Positions 18,623 through 28,097 of a DNA stretch of 64,000 nt are shown piece after piece. The notes under the pieces are model-generated. The model did no database searches. It saw only the letters and a program-made list of their open reading frames with translations, and was not told where the DNA came from. Each line of letters starts with the position of its first letter. The stretch's first letter is position 1. This DNA is from Salisediminibacterium beveridgei. GTDB lineage: Bacteria > Bacillota > Bacilli > Bacillales > Salisediminibacteriaceae. The stretch spans positions 806,001 to 870,000 of the forward strand of contig NZ_CP012502.1 in NCBI RefSeq assembly GCF_001721685.1, given 5' to 3'. Position numbers and translations under genes: made by a program.

Positions 18623-18638
18623 TTGCAGGTGATCCGCT

Positions 18639-19361
18639 ATGAGAGTCGATAAGTTATTGTCACATTTGGGATACGGTTCACGAAAAGATGTGAAATATCT
18701 GTTGAAGAAAGGCCTGTTCAGCGTAAATGGACAAACCGTCAAAGAGGGAAAGGTTCATGTCAATCCGGAAGAGGATGAACTGGTGCTTTCCGGAGAGCCT
18801 CTTCATTACAGGCCCTATATCTATCTGATGATGAATAAACCGCCTGGCGTTCTCTCAGCAACAGAGGATCAGTCACAGTCAACGGTAGTGGATCTTTTGA
18901 CAGATGAGGACAAACTGTTTGAGCCGTTCCCGGTGGGCAGGCTGGATAAAGACACGACCGGGTTGCTTTTATTAACCAACGACGGGAAGTGGGCCCACAG
19001 TATTTCATCACCAAAACGTAAAGTTGAAAAAACCTATCAAGTGCAACTGGCCGAACCGGTTACAGAAACGATGATCAATGCGTTGGAGTCCGGTGTCATA
19101 CTTGACGACGGGTATCAGACCTTACCGGGTAAAGTGGTTATCCCTGATGCCGATTCGTCACTTCACAAGGTGCACCTGAGCATTCAGGAAGGGAAGTACC
19201 ACCAGGTCAAGCGGATGTTTGCGGCAGTGGGAAACCATGTCAGACAATTGAAGCGAATTGAAATCGGAAATGTTACCTTGGACCCGACGCTTCAACAGGG
19301 CGAATACCGGGAATTGTCAGCTGAAGAAATCTTCTTGTCAGGACAGGTATCTGAGCAATAA
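18639..19361 (+). CDS. RsuA-family 16S rRNA pseudouridine synthase
   Basis: A 240-residue protein with an N-terminal S4 RNA-binding domain (residues 1-50, MRVDKLLSHLGYGSR) and an RsuA/RluB-type catalytic domain. VGRLDKDTTGLLLLTND carries the catalytic Asp103, and KYHQVKRMF is the conserved C-terminal motif. It most likely modifies a uridine in 16S rRNA (U516 in E. coli numbering). B. subtilis YtzG is the probable equivalent. It starts 16 bp after the RodA-like gene and is probably co-transcribed with it. Confidence 0.9.
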   Translation: MRVDKLLSHLGYGSRKDVKYLLKKGLFSVNGQTVKEGKVHVNPEEDELVLSGEPLHYRPYIYLMMNKPPGVLSATEDQSQSTVVDLLTDEDKLFEPFPVGRLDKDTTGLLLLTNDGKWAHSISSPKRKVEKTYQVQLAEPVTETMINALESGVILDDGYQTLPGKVVIPDADSSLHKVHLSIQEGKYHQVKRMFAAVGNHVRQLKRIEIGNVTLDPTLQQGEYRELSAEEIFLSGQVSEQ

Positions 19362-19378
19362 GTGAAACGTACGGTATA

Positions 19379-19421
19379 GAAAAGAAGCCTGACCGTGGTG
19401 AGACACGGTCAGGCTTCTCTG
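19379..19421. terminator. Bidirectional terminator between rsuA-type gene and ytzE
   Basis: A perfect 15-bp stem, AGAAGCCTGACCGTG (19383-19397) with its complement at 19404-19418. On the minus strand it is followed by TTTT, so it best serves ytzE; it also lies right after the plus-strand operon. Confidence 0.88.
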
Positions 19422-19434
19422 GTTCATAAGGTGA

Positions 19435-19656
19435 TCATGATGAGCGTTTCACTTTTTTGTTTGTAACGGTCCACAATCCCCGTTCCGGGGATTCGACTAA
19501 TTCATTGTAATGGAGGATGTTCAAATCACGTTGAATGGTTCGTTCGGTGGTGCCGAATTCCTCTACGAGTTCCTGTGTCGTAACGGTCTCATGTTTTTGA
19601 ATAAAGAGATACATCGATTTAATTCTCGTCAACATTCGGTCAGTTGGCGTACTCAA
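19435..19656 (-). CDS. ytzE: YtzE, small DeoR-type HTH protein
   Basis: A 73-residue protein that is essentially only a DeoR/GntR-like winged helix: VTTQELVEEFGTTERTIQRDLNIL is the HTH, split here around residues 25-48. There is no effector domain, as in B. subtilis YtzE. The TTG at 19656 is chosen because AAGGAG lies 7 nt upstream and the product then matches the B. subtilis N-terminus; a GTG at 19665 overlaps that ribosome binding site. The upstream 63-codon gene overlaps it by 17 bp, implying coupling. Targets are unknown. Confidence 0.85.
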   Translation of the reverse strand: MSTPTDRMLTRIKSMYLFIQKHETVTTQELVEEFGTTERTIQRDLNILHYNELVESPERGLWTVTNKKVKRSS

Positions 19657-19831
19657 ACAAACCACTCCTTTGTAGGATCACTGAATTGAATGCTTCATTG
19701 AGATGATAGCGTTGGTAAAGGCTCATAACCATAAGTCTGTCCGATTTGAAAAGGAAGCGATTGATCAGACGCAGGTTCTTTGCCTGATGCAACTGATGAA
19801 TGCAAACACGCATCACCATATTGAGATCCAA
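19640..19831 (-). CDS. Unknown 63-residue protein overlapping ytzE
   Basis: A short gene with TTG start and a near-perfect ribosome binding site (aggagg, 8 nt upstream), overlapping the start of ytzE by 17 bp. The product is basic and contains VCIHQLHQAKNLRLINRF and SLYQRYHLNEAFNS stretches that look helical; no membrane segment. I recognise no family. The combination of ribosome binding site and overlap with a conserved gene is the main support; amino acid composition alone would not convince. Confidence 0.55.
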   Translation of the reverse strand: MDLNMVMRVCIHQLHQAKNLRLINRFLFKSDRLMVMSLYQRYHLNEAFNSVILQRSGLFEYAN

Positions 19832-20017
19832 TACTTACTCCTCCTTTTCGTCATTCTACCTTAAAAACCCAATATGGTAAAGAAGAAGGGGATCACCTCA
19901 ACCGCGTGTTCGTCATGTAAAAGGCGCCAAAGACTTTTGTTTTTTTGAAATGGAGCGTATACTGTAAGTTGGTAAAGGTCAGATGACAATATGAGGAATT
20001 GAAAGCAGGGAATTTGT

Positions 20018-21217
20018 ATGAGCGAGCGACGGATGTTTTTTAATATGAAAATGTTTTATTTTTTTGCTTACTTCGGTTTCGGGAGCCTGTTCCCGCTGTT
20101 AAGTGTTTATTTACAGGAAGAAGTCGGTTTGAGAGGCTCTCAGATCGGCGTGATTACGTCCATTGGACCGATTGTCATGATTCTTGTACAGCCTATCTGG
20201 GGGATGCTCAGTGACGTGACGAAGAAGCCTCGGCTTCTGTTAACGTTCTCCGTGATTGGAGCCGGGGCTGTCGGTTTCAGTTACATATTTACCGATAACT
20301 ATGCTGTCCTGGTTGCCGTTGCAGCCGGTGTGGCGGTCTTTCAAAGTGCAATGATTCCATTATCCGACAGCATGGCAATGAGTTACGTCCGTCAGCACGG
20401 AGGAGACTACGGTTCGATCCGGATGTGGGGCGCCGCAGGCTTCGCGATCGCGGTCTGGCTGATGGGGACATTATCTGACCTGTATGGGATGCAGGTGATA
20501 TTTTACGGGTTCTTCATCGTCCTGCTGATCAGTGGTTATTTTGCCATCGGGATGCCGAAAGAGACGGAAACCACAAAGGTCGACTTAAAGAATGGATTGA
20601 AAAAGTTAACGAAGATTCCGGAGTTTATGATCTTTCTGATTGTGACCTTCCTGGTATTCGGTCCGATCATGGCGAACAATTTTTACTTTGGTCTCCTGAT
20701 TCAATTTGCCGGGGGGACTTTGGCTGGAGTCGGTCTCGCATTCCTGCTTGCTGCGGGCAGTGAAATCCCGTTCATGCGCGTTGCCGGGACCTGGATCAGT
20801 CGGATTGGTATTCTGGGTGTCTTATTGATTGCTGCAGGGGCTTCTGCCGTCAGGTGGCTGTATTATGGATCGGGACCGAGTCATGAGTGGATTTATGTGA
20901 CAACGATCATTCAGGGGCTGAGCATCGGATTGTTTGTTCCGGCTGCCCTGCAGTACGTGAGTGACCTTGCACCTCCGGAGGTCAAGGTGACGGCGGTTGC
21001 AATTTATTCCGCAATGGGCAATGGCGTCGGTGCCTGGTTTTTCAGCATCAGTGCCGGTATGATCATGGAATGGTATTCGATCATCTCCGTCTATGTCTTC
21101 TATGGGATCATGACCGGGTGCGGGGCGTTGTTAACACTATGGATGCTTTATCGTCAGAAAAAGTACGGTAAACCATCTGTTGAAGGCCCGGTTGAACTGA
21201 ATGTAAAGGAAAATTGA
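20018..21217 (+). CDS. MFS transporter (MFS_1-like / HcaT-YwbF type)
   Basis: A 399-residue major facilitator with 12 predicted transmembrane helices. GSLFPLLSVYLQEE in helix 1 and GMLSDVTKKPR in the loop 2-3 position are typical, and the family resembles LacY/HcaT-type symporters (B. subtilis YwbF). The substrate is unknown. It stands alone, with a terminator shared with the convergent cysteine synthase gene. A TATACT box near 19958 could be its -10. Confidence 0.85.
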   Translation: MSERRMFFNMKMFYFFAYFGFGSLFPLLSVYLQEEVGLRGSQIGVITSIGPIVMILVQPIWGMLSDVTKKPRLLLTFSVIGAGAVGFSYIFTDNYAVLVAVAAGVAVFQSAMIPLSDSMAMSYVRQHGGDYGSIRMWGAAGFAIAVWLMGTLSDLYGMQVIFYGFFIVLLISGYFAIGMPKETETTKVDLKNGLKKLTKIPEFMIFLIVTFLVFGPIMANNFYFGLLIQFAGGTLAGVGLAFLLAAGSEIPFMRVAGTWISRIGILGVLLIAAGASAVRWLYYGSGPSHEWIYVTTIIQGLSIGLFVPAALQYVSDLAPPEVKVTAVAIYSAMGNGVGAWFFSISAGMIMEWYSIISVYVFYGIMTGCGALLTLWMLYRQKKYGKPSVEGPVELNVKEN

Positions 21218-21232
21218 ATGAACTGAACATAA

Positions 21233-21272
21233 AAAGTGCCGGAGCGGTGAGACAATTCGCTTCGGCACTTTT
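21233..21272. terminator. Bidirectional terminator between the MFS gene and ytkP
   Basis: AAAAGTGCCGGAGCG-type arm at 21231-21245 pairs with CGCTTCGGCACTTTT at 21258-21272 with one mismatch; A and T runs flank both sides, serving both convergent genes. Confidence 0.88.
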
Positions 21273-21275
21273 CAC

Positions 21276-22215
21276 TCAGTCTCTGTCAAATGCAAACAGA
21301 TCGGTGGACAGGTATCTCTCACCTGTATCACAAGCGATGGCTACGACGACTTCGCCAGGCTTCAACCGTTTGGCTACTTGAAGCGCAGCATAACATGCGG
21401 CTCCGGACGATGGACCAACAAGAATTCCTTCTTCCCTGGCCAGACGGTGTGTGATGTCATAAGCATCTTCATCGGAAATACAGAAAATCTCGTTATAAAC
21501 GTCCTGATTCAGGATGGATGGAATAAACCCGGGGCTGGTTCCTACCAGTTTATGCGGACCAGGCTTTCCTCCGGATAAGACCGGTGACCCTTTCGGTTCA
21601 ACCACATGAACCGTAGCTTCCGGGTAGTGTTTTTTAAGTACTTCTCCGGTTCCTGTTACGGTGCCCCCTGTTCCTGACGTAGCTACGAAGGCGGAAAGGT
21701 CCTTGCCAATTGTATCCATACATTCGATAATCTCAAGCGCAGTGCTTTCCCGGTGAGCGTCCGGGTTGGCATTGTTTTCAAACTGCATCGGCATGAAACT
21801 GTCCGGCGTATTTTTAACAATTTCATGGGCCCGTTCAATGGCGCCGGGCATTTTTTTATCTCCAGGCGTCAACTCTACTTTTGCTCCGTATGCTTTCAGT
21901 AAATTGATTCGTTCCTGGCTCATGGTATCCGGCATCACAAGAATCGACTGGTACCCTTTTGCGGCAGCGGCCATGGCCAGTCCAATCCCCGTGTTACCGG
22001 ACGTGGGTTCCACGATAATGGACTTTTCATTCAGTAATCCCTTTTTTTTCAGCTTCAATGATCATATTGGAAGCGGCGCGGTCTTTGACACTGCCGCTCG
22101 GATTCATGAACTCGAGCTTCAAATAGACATCGGCACTGTCTTGGTCAGTCAGCCGGTTTAATTTCACAAGAGGCGTGTCACCAATCAGTTCTGCTACATT
22201 GTTTACGACTTTCAT
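21276..22215 (-). pseudogene. ytkP: Cysteine synthase-like PLP enzyme (YtkP type), frameshifted
   Basis: The two halves together encode about 312 residues of an O-acetylserine sulfhydrylase-family enzyme. The N-terminal half (ATG 22215) contains SGSVKDRAASNM with the PLP lysine at 44, and stops early at ITE. The C-terminal half resumes in another frame with KKGLLNEKSIIVEPTSGNTGIG, then SGTGGTVTG, and runs intact to 21276. The switch occurs at T8/C3 on the plus strand (22039-22049), i.e. an A8G3 run in the mRNA with one extra base compared with the expected frame. It may be mutation, sequencing error, or a site where RNA polymerase slippage restores the frame. As I recall, B. subtilis has this gene (ytkP) besides cysK. 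Confidence 0.85.
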
Positions 22216-22329
22216 TTCCCTCACCCTTTCAGTATGATAAAGATATCAAGGTTTATAATCCCGATTTTTCGTGTCGGATTAAAATCAGTTTATCATAGAA
22301 CGATCGAAAAGAGAAAGGGTGTGCTGGAG

Positions 22330-22887
22330 ATGGAACCTCACTATTTTATCGGTATCCCCTTACATGAGGATCTTCAACAAGAAACTGTAACATGGCATCG
22401 AAGATTGCAGGCAGACGAGCTCTTTAAACGCGTCACTCATCCGGAAGATCTCCATTTGACGCTGTTGTTTTTCGGTGGATTCTCACCAATGCATGTTGAA
22501 AGAATCTGGGAAAGAATGAAACAGGCTGTACTGCCAATCCCGTTAGCATTAACGTTTCGGAGGTTGAATCACTTTGGGGACGCCATTCAGCCCCGAGTGG
22601 TATACGTTGAACCGGACCATCAGGAAGCACTCTTTGAACTAAAGCGGATCATCGATCAGGAAGCTGAAAAGGAAAATTTTCCAGTATCGTCGAAAGTCTT
22701 CACTCCCCATGTTACAATAATGAAAAAGTGGAAGAACAGAGAAGTAACGATGCCGGATTGCCATCTGTTTCCGCAAGAGTTAGCTTCTCCAGTTGCGGTG
22801 TTGGCAGACCGGATTTGCCTGTACCGCATTCATCCCGATCAAAAACCATCGTATGAAATCGTGGATGAGATCAGAGAAAGCAGGTGA
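22330..22887 (+). CDS. thpR: RNA 2',3'-cyclic phosphodiesterase (ThpR/YtlP)
   Basis: A 185-residue member of the 2H phosphoesterase superfamily. The two catalytic motifs are HLT at residues 42-44 and HVT at 127-129, each followed by hydrophobic strands. The family opens 2',3'-cyclic phosphates at RNA ends. The ATG at 22330 is preferred because GGAG is just upstream and the upstream extension has no resemblance to the family. It overlaps the next frame's upstream start and is probably co-transcribed with ytlQ. Confidence 0.9.
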   Translation: MEPHYFIGIPLHEDLQQETVTWHRRLQADELFKRVTHPEDLHLTLLFFGGFSPMHVERIWERMKQAVLPIPLALTFRRLNHFGDAIQPRVVYVEPDHQEALFELKRIIDQEAEKENFPVSSKVFTPHVTIMKKWKNREVTMPDCHLFPQELASPVAVLADRICLYRIHPDQKPSYEIVDEIRESR

Positions 22888-22892
22888 CAACA

Positions 22893-23843
22893 ATGGCTCA
22901 GCTGATTAAATTATCCGATTATGTATCAAGGTACGAAATTGATATCTACCGTTATCCGAGCCGGTATGTCCGTTTGAAAAAGGAACGCTGGCAGCGGCTG
23001 AAACTGGATTGGGAAGCGAGAAAAAAGAGGGAACAAATGCCGTTGTGGCATTCACCATCCCATTTTGAAGTGTCGCAAATCAAACAGAAATTCAACACCT
23101 GGAGACGCCAATTCACGAAGAAGGAAGATGAAGATGTGACGGATCTGCCATTTGACGAGCAACAGGATCAATCCTTCGATGACCTGAAAAGAGCGTTCAG
23201 AGACGAATTATTCCGTTTTCAAATGAATTGGGCCAGCTCGACAATTTCAGAAATATCGCGGGTGAAAAAGAGTTATTATTATGACGGTTTTTTGCGTTTT
23301 TTGGCTCAGGAACTGCCAGACACAGTTTTTGTGATGTATCAGCCGGTCTGTTATCTGAAGAAGGCTCCGGTCGATATGGATGTTATTTTAATTACGCCTT
23401 TTGAGATCTGGCTGATCCGTCATCTAAAAGGAAATGATCAAACGATATTCGACCGGGAATCAGATCGCAGATGGGAAAAGCGGGTGAATGATCAAAGAGT
23501 GTCTTTCATGAGTCCTCTGATGGATCTGAAGAGAAGCAGACAAGTAATTGAACATCTGCTTGACGAACTGGATACCGATATACCAATCCGTCAGGCAGTG
23601 ATCTCCATGGATGGTTATATCGACATGAGTCCAAGAAGTACCAGAATCAAACTGTATGACCGGCGTACCCTTCATGAATTTAAGGAGCAGATGTTAAAAA
23701 GCACCGCACCGATTAAATCACATCAGCTTAAAATGGCGGATATTCTTCTCGCCAACAGCATGACACTTTCTGAAATACGTGAGGATCTGGAGATGGACGA
23801 AACCGACCTGCTTGATGACGAAACTGATTTCCGTTATGATTGA
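22893..23843 (+). CDS. ytlQ: YtlQ-like protein of unknown function
   Basis: A 316-residue soluble protein matching B. subtilis YtlQ from memory and position after ytlP. The N-terminal 90 residues are basic and helical (YVRLKKERWQRLKLDWEARKKREQ). The middle (VFVMYQPVCY, DVILITPFEIWLIRHLKG) resembles a NERD-like nuclease-related fold, but I see no full catalytic set. The C-terminus is acidic. The ATG at 22893 has agcagg upstream; an in-frame GTG at 22884 overlapping the thpR stop is possible. Confidence 0.8.
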   Translation: MAQLIKLSDYVSRYEIDIYRYPSRYVRLKKERWQRLKLDWEARKKREQMPLWHSPSHFEVSQIKQKFNTWRRQFTKKEDEDVTDLPFDEQQDQSFDDLKRAFRDELFRFQMNWASSTISEISRVKKSYYYDGFLRFLAQELPDTVFVMYQPVCYLKKAPVDMDVILITPFEIWLIRHLKGNDQTIFDRESDRRWEKRVNDQRVSFMSPLMDLKRSRQVIEHLLDELDTDIPIRQAVISMDGYIDMSPRSTRIKLYDRRTLHEFKEQMLKSTAPIKSHQLKMADILLANSMTLSEIREDLEMDETDLLDDETDFRYD

Positions 23844-23877
23844 TTACTGTGTGAAGTATATTGTAACGGGAGATTAG

Positions 23878-24150
23878 ATGAGGATGGATAACGGGAAATA
23901 CAAAGTCATTCGTATCAGACGGACATCTGACTGGTATGGTGAATCAGGATACGAGGCATGGACTGAGGACACAGACGCGGGGCCTTTCTATGCATCCAGC
24001 GTAAGAGAGTTGACGGCGGATCTGAGGAAAACGTGTGTTGTTGAAGCCTCTGTGCACTGGCAAATTGAGCCTGCCGTAACCATCCAGGAAAAGGATGCCG
24101 TCAATCGTACTTTGAAGTCATGGTACAATGACATACAAAAGACCCCCTGA
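23878..24150 (+). CDS. Unknown 90-residue protein
   Basis: A short ORF with a gggag ribosome binding site, 34 bp after ytlQ and ending right before a strong terminator, so probably the last gene of the thpR-ytlQ transcript. The product has several Trp and Tyr residues (TSDWYGESGYEAW, VHWQIEP, LKSWYNDI) and no membrane segment. I recognise no family. Confidence 0.6.
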   Translation: MRMDNGKYKVIRIRRTSDWYGESGYEAWTEDTDAGPFYASSVRELTADLRKTCVVEASVHWQIEPAVTIQEKDAVNRTLKSWYNDIQKTP

Positions 24151-24176
24151 CAGCTAAGCAGTCAGGGGGTCTTTGA
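24138..24176. terminator. Bidirectional terminator between the ytlQ unit and glgP
   Basis: AAAGACCCCCTGAC (24138-24151) and GTCAGGGGGTCTTT (24161-24174) pair perfectly over 14 bp, flanked by A and T tracts. The left arm overlaps the last codons of the small gene. Confidence 0.93.
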
Positions 24177-24186
24177 TGTGTGCAGC

Positions 24187-26607
24187 TTACAACTTCCAAA
24201 TGCCTGTAGCATATTCACGAATGGTCCGGTCACTGGAGAATTTACCGGAATGAGCAATGTTGGTGGCGCTCATCCGTTGCCAGTCCCGCTGATGCCGATA
24301 CGATCTCTCGATCAGCTCATGGGTTTCCAGATACGGCACAAAATCTTTTAAAACAAAGTACGGATCATTGTGCGACATGATGTTGTAGAAAAGATCCTTA
24401 AACTCAATCTCTTCTTTTCCAAAAATGCCTCCGTTTAACTGATCGAGAATCCGTTTAATACGAGGGTCTGAGTGATAAATTTCCTGTGCATTATACCCGC
24501 CGTTCGCATAATAGTCGTGCACTTCATCGGATGTGAGACCGAAGATAAAGATGTTATCATCCCCGACAAAGTCGCGAATCTCTATGTTGGCGCCATCCAG
24601 GGTTCCGCATGTGATGGCTCCGTTCATCATCATCTTCATGTTTCCGGTTCCAGATGCTTCTTTGGACGCGGTGGAAATCTGTTCACTGACTTCGGCTGCC
24701 GGAATGATTTTCTCAGCAAGGCTGACGTTGTAGTTCTCCAGGAAAACAACTTTGAGCTTCCCTTTAATATCCGGATCGAAGTTGACAACAGATGCGACGT
24801 GATGAATGAGCTTGATCACTTCTTTTGCCAGGTGATAGCTCGGTGCAGCCTTGGCTGCAAAAATAAACGTCCGGGGTGTCATATCCATATTCGGATTATC
24901 TTTCAGCTCATTATATAGGTAAATGATATGGAAGATGTTCATCAATTGACGTTTGTATTCATGCAGTCGTTTGATTTGAACGTCAAAGATTGATCCGGTA
25001 TCCACTTTTAATCCCTGTGTTTCGTAAATGTATTTCGCCAACAGTTCCTTGCTGTGCTGCTTGCACTGGCGCATATCATCCAGAAACGGCTTGTCATTTG
25101 TATAGCGGAGCAAAGAAATAAGTTTATGTGGTTCATGGATCCATTGTGGTCCGATAGCGTCGGTAATTTTATCGGACAGGCACGGATTCACTTGTAAGAG
25201 CCAGCGGCGATGGGTAATGCCATTCGTTTTGTTATTGAATTTCTCAGGATACAGGGAATAGAAATTTTTCATTTCCTTTTGCTTGAGTATTTCAGTATGA
25301 AGTTTTGCCACCCCATTCACGCTGAAACTACCCACGATCGCCAGATGGGCCATGTGGATCTGACCATTCGAAATAATCGCCATGTCTTTAATGTGCGGAC
25401 GCAATTCTTCGTGATCGTAATACAGCCCAATACAAAAACGTTCGTTGATTTCATGAATGATCATATAGATACGAGGCAGAAGGTTCCGGATCATGTCTTC
25501 CGGCCATTTCTCCAAGGCTTCACTCAATGTCGTGTGGTTTGTATAGGCCATGACGTGGCGGGTTACGTCCCATGCATCATCCCATGGATAGCCCTCTTCG
25601 TCCATCAAGACACGCATCAGTTCCGGCACACCCAGGGATGGATGTGTATCGTTGATCTGTATGGTGATATAATCCGCCAACTTTGAAAGAGGCAGCCCGT
25701 GATCATCACGGAATTTATTGATAATATTTTTGATGGTTGCTGAAACGAGGAAATACTGCTGTTTCAGACGTAATTCCTTGCCTTCATAGGTGGAGTCATC
25801 GGGATAGAGAAAGCCGGATATCTGCTCGATAGAGTGTACGTGCTCCAGGTGATGATAATACTGCGCGCCTGCACCGGCATGGATCGAGCGGTCATACGGT
25901 GAGATTTCTGCACTCCAAAGACGAAGGGTGTTCACCACCTCATTCTGATAGCCAATCACCGGCACATCATAAGGAACCGCAGTGACTTTATCAGTATCTA
26001 CATATTGTATTTCAAGTGATCCGTCCCGACGGGTATGTTCAATCACCCGCCCACCAAATTGGACTTCGACAGACTCATCGGGTTTACGGGTTTCCCAAGG
26101 GTATTCATTTTTCAACCAGTAGTCAGGCAATTCAACTTGGTTGCCATGAATGATCCGTTGTTCAAAGAGGCCATAGCGATACCTGATACCGGCACCGTGA
26201 CCTGCGTAACCAAGTGACGCGATGGAATCCAAAAAACAGGCAGCGAGGCGGCCCAGGCCTCCGTTACCGAGAGCGGCGTCATGTTCCTGATTATAAACTT
26301 TATCGGGATTGAACCCCATTTCCTGAATGGATTCATTGGCGACATCGAGCAGTCCGCAATTTAACAGATTGCTTTCAATCAGCCGGCCAATCAGGAATTC
26401 CATGGACAGGTAATACACCTGCTTATTGCGATTTTTGGTGTATTCTTTTTGCGTTTCGAGCCAATCGGGCATGACATTATCTTGCACAATGGAAGCGATG
26501 ACGAAATATAAATCGTTCTCAGTCGCTTCTTCCATCGTTTTGCTGCGCTTTCGTCTGAGCTTATCTTCGATCAGTTTGATAAACTCAGCTTTTGTATACT
26601 GTTGCAA
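24187..26607 (-). CDS. glgP: Glycogen phosphorylase
   Basis: An 806-residue PLP-dependent phosphorylase that releases glucose-1-phosphate from glycogen. GNGGLGRLAACFLDS, INDTHPSLGVPELMR and the PLP-lysine motif SKEASGTGNMKMMMNG are all present. Last gene of glgBCDAP. The start is uncertain: a GTG at 26616 gives a 4-bp overlap with glgA but nearly abuts the ribosome binding site AAAGGAG, while a TTG at 26607 is 10 nt from it. The TTG is preferred here. Length agrees with B. subtilis GlgP. Confidence 0.96.
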   Translation of the reverse strand: MQQYTKAEFIKLIEDKLRRKRSKTMEEATENDLYFVIASIVQDNVMPDWLETQKEYTKNRNKQVYYLSMEFLIGRLIESNLLNCGLLDVANESIQEMGFNPDKVYNQEHDAALGNGGLGRLAACFLDSIASLGYAGHGAGIRYRYGLFEQRIIHGNQVELPDYWLKNEYPWETRKPDESVEVQFGGRVIEHTRRDGSLEIQYVDTDKVTAVPYDVPVIGYQNEVVNTLRLWSAEISPYDRSIHAGAGAQYYHHLEHVHSIEQISGFLYPDDSTYEGKELRLKQQYFLVSATIKNIINKFRDDHGLPLSKLADYITIQINDTHPSLGVPELMRVLMDEEGYPWDDAWDVTRHVMAYTNHTTLSEALEKWPEDMIRNLLPRIYMIIHEINERFCIGLYYDHEELRPHIKDMAIISNGQIHMAHLAIVGSFSVNGVAKLHTEILKQKEMKNFYSLYPEKFNNKTNGITHRRWLLQVNPCLSDKITDAIGPQWIHEPHKLISLLRYTNDKPFLDDMRQCKQHSKELLAKYIYETQGLKVDTGSIFDVQIKRLHEYKRQLMNIFHIIYLYNELKDNPNMDMTPRTFIFAAKAAPSYHLAKEVIKLIHHVASVVNFDPDIKGKLKVVFLENYNVSLAEKIIPAAEVSEQISTASKEASGTGNMKMMMNGAITCGTLDGANIEIRDFVGDDNIFIFGLTSDEVHDYYANGGYNAQEIYHSDPRIKRILDQLNGGIFGKEEIEFKDLFYNIMSHNDPYFVLKDFVPYLETHELIERSYRHQRDWQRMSATNIAHSGKFSSDRTIREYATGIWKL

Positions 26608-26612
26608 TGCGG

Positions 26613-28046
26613 TCACTCTCCTTTGGTTTTTGCGGGCGTGAGTTCATCATACAATCTGGCATAAGCTGTGGCTGAATCTTTCCAGCTGAACTTACTTTTG
26701 TTAACATTTTTTAATAATGTCTGCCATTGTTTCGGGTCATGATAGATCTTCAGTGAATATTCCATCTGCTGCAACAGCTCATGAGCGTTGTAGTTTTCAA
26801 AACTGAAGCCGTTCCCGGTGCCGTCGAATTCATTGAACGCATGAACGGTGTCTTTCAAACCACCGGTTTCCCGGACGATCGGAACGGTTTTGTACTGCAG
26901 ACTGATCAGCTGTGAAAGTCCACATGGCTCAAATTTCGATGGCATGATAAAGAAATCTGCTGCGGCATAAAGCTGACGGGCCAGTCCTTCATCAAATTTG
27001 AGCAGTGTAGCCATTTTATCAGAGAAATTCTGGGCAAACCAGGAGAATGAAGACTCAAATTCGTATTCGCCTGTACCGAGAATAACCACCTGTACATCGT
27101 TTTGCAGGAAATCATGAAGGATGTGTTCAACCAGATGAAAACCTTTCTGTTCCACAAATCGGGAAATGGCAATGTAAACTGGAACATCCCCATTGACAGG
27201 GAGACCGATGGCTTCCTGCAGGGCTTTTTTGTTCTCTTTCTTTTTGGCTCTTGATGTCTGGTAGTTGGCGTGGATATGCGGATCTTTCATCGGGTTATAA
27301 TCATCGGTATTGATCCCGTTTATAATCCCGCTCAGGTCACCGGCACGCTCCCTGAGTAAACTGTCGAGGCCTTCCCCGTAGTAGGGGTCCTTAATTTCTT
27401 CGGCGTAGCTTGGGCTGACTGTCGTGATTTTGTCCGCATGGAAGATGCCACTCTTCATGCAATTGATCATACCATTCCATTCAAATCCGGCAAAGTGTTC
27501 ACGGGGGAGTATGAATAAATCATCAAAGGCTTCAAATTGCAGCATCCCCTGATATTTGATGTTATGAATCGTAAAGACGGTCTTCATCCCCTTGATCGGC
27601 TGAAGAATATTGGCGAAGGCGACGGTGAGACCAGCCTGCCAGTCGTGAGCATGAAGAATCTCCGGTGTGAAATCAAGATACTTGAGGCTTTCCATGACGG
27701 CCATGGAATAGAACACAAAACGCTCACCGTCGTCGTAATAGCCGTAGACGCCCTGCCGTTCAAAATAGTGATGATTCTCGATGAAGTAAAACGTAATGCC
27801 ATCGTGTTTGAGTTTGAACAGCTTGGCTCCTTGATTTCGCCAGCCGATTTGTACAGGAAATGACGCAATTTCCGTCATTTGTTCATGCCATTTGGCCGGG
27901 ATGGTTCCGTATTTCGGCAGGATCACCCGAACGTCAGCCTGTTCCTCGTTAACAAGTGCTTGAGGCAGAGACCCGATGACATCCGCGAGTCCTCCAGTTT
28001 TGATGAACGGTGTACATTCGGATGCGGTGTAAAGAATTTTTTTCAT
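26613..28046 (-). CDS. glgA: Glycogen synthase (ADP-glucose, GT5)
   Basis: A 477-residue glucosyltransferase that extends alpha-1,4-glucan from ADP-glucose. KTGGLADV at residue 16 is the ADP-glucose binding loop; PSKFEPCGLSQL in the C-terminal Rossmann domain is the GT-B signature with its catalytic Glu. Fourth gene of the glycogen operon, about 50 bp after glgD, and it overlaps or abuts glgP. The ribosome binding site is gaaaggag. Confidence 0.97.
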   Translation of the reverse strand: MKKILYTASECTPFIKTGGLADVIGSLPQALVNEEQADVRVILPKYGTIPAKWHEQMTEIASFPVQIGWRNQGAKLFKLKHDGITFYFIENHHYFERQGVYGYYDDGERFVFYSMAVMESLKYLDFTPEILHAHDWQAGLTVAFANILQPIKGMKTVFTIHNIKYQGMLQFEAFDDLFILPREHFAGFEWNGMINCMKSGIFHADKITTVSPSYAEEIKDPYYGEGLDSLLRERAGDLSGIINGINTDDYNPMKDPHIHANYQTSRAKKKENKKALQEAIGLPVNGDVPVYIAISRFVEQKGFHLVEHILHDFLQNDVQVVILGTGEYEFESSFSWFAQNFSDKMATLLKFDEGLARQLYAAADFFIMPSKFEPCGLSQLISLQYKTVPIVRETGGLKDTVHAFNEFDGTGNGFSFENYNAHELLQQMEYSLKIYHDPKQWQTLLKNVNKSKFSWKDSATAYARLYDELTPAKTKGE

Positions 28047-28097
28047 AATCGAATCCCTTCTCCTTTCAATAATGAGACATCAGCTGAACGGTTGCGA

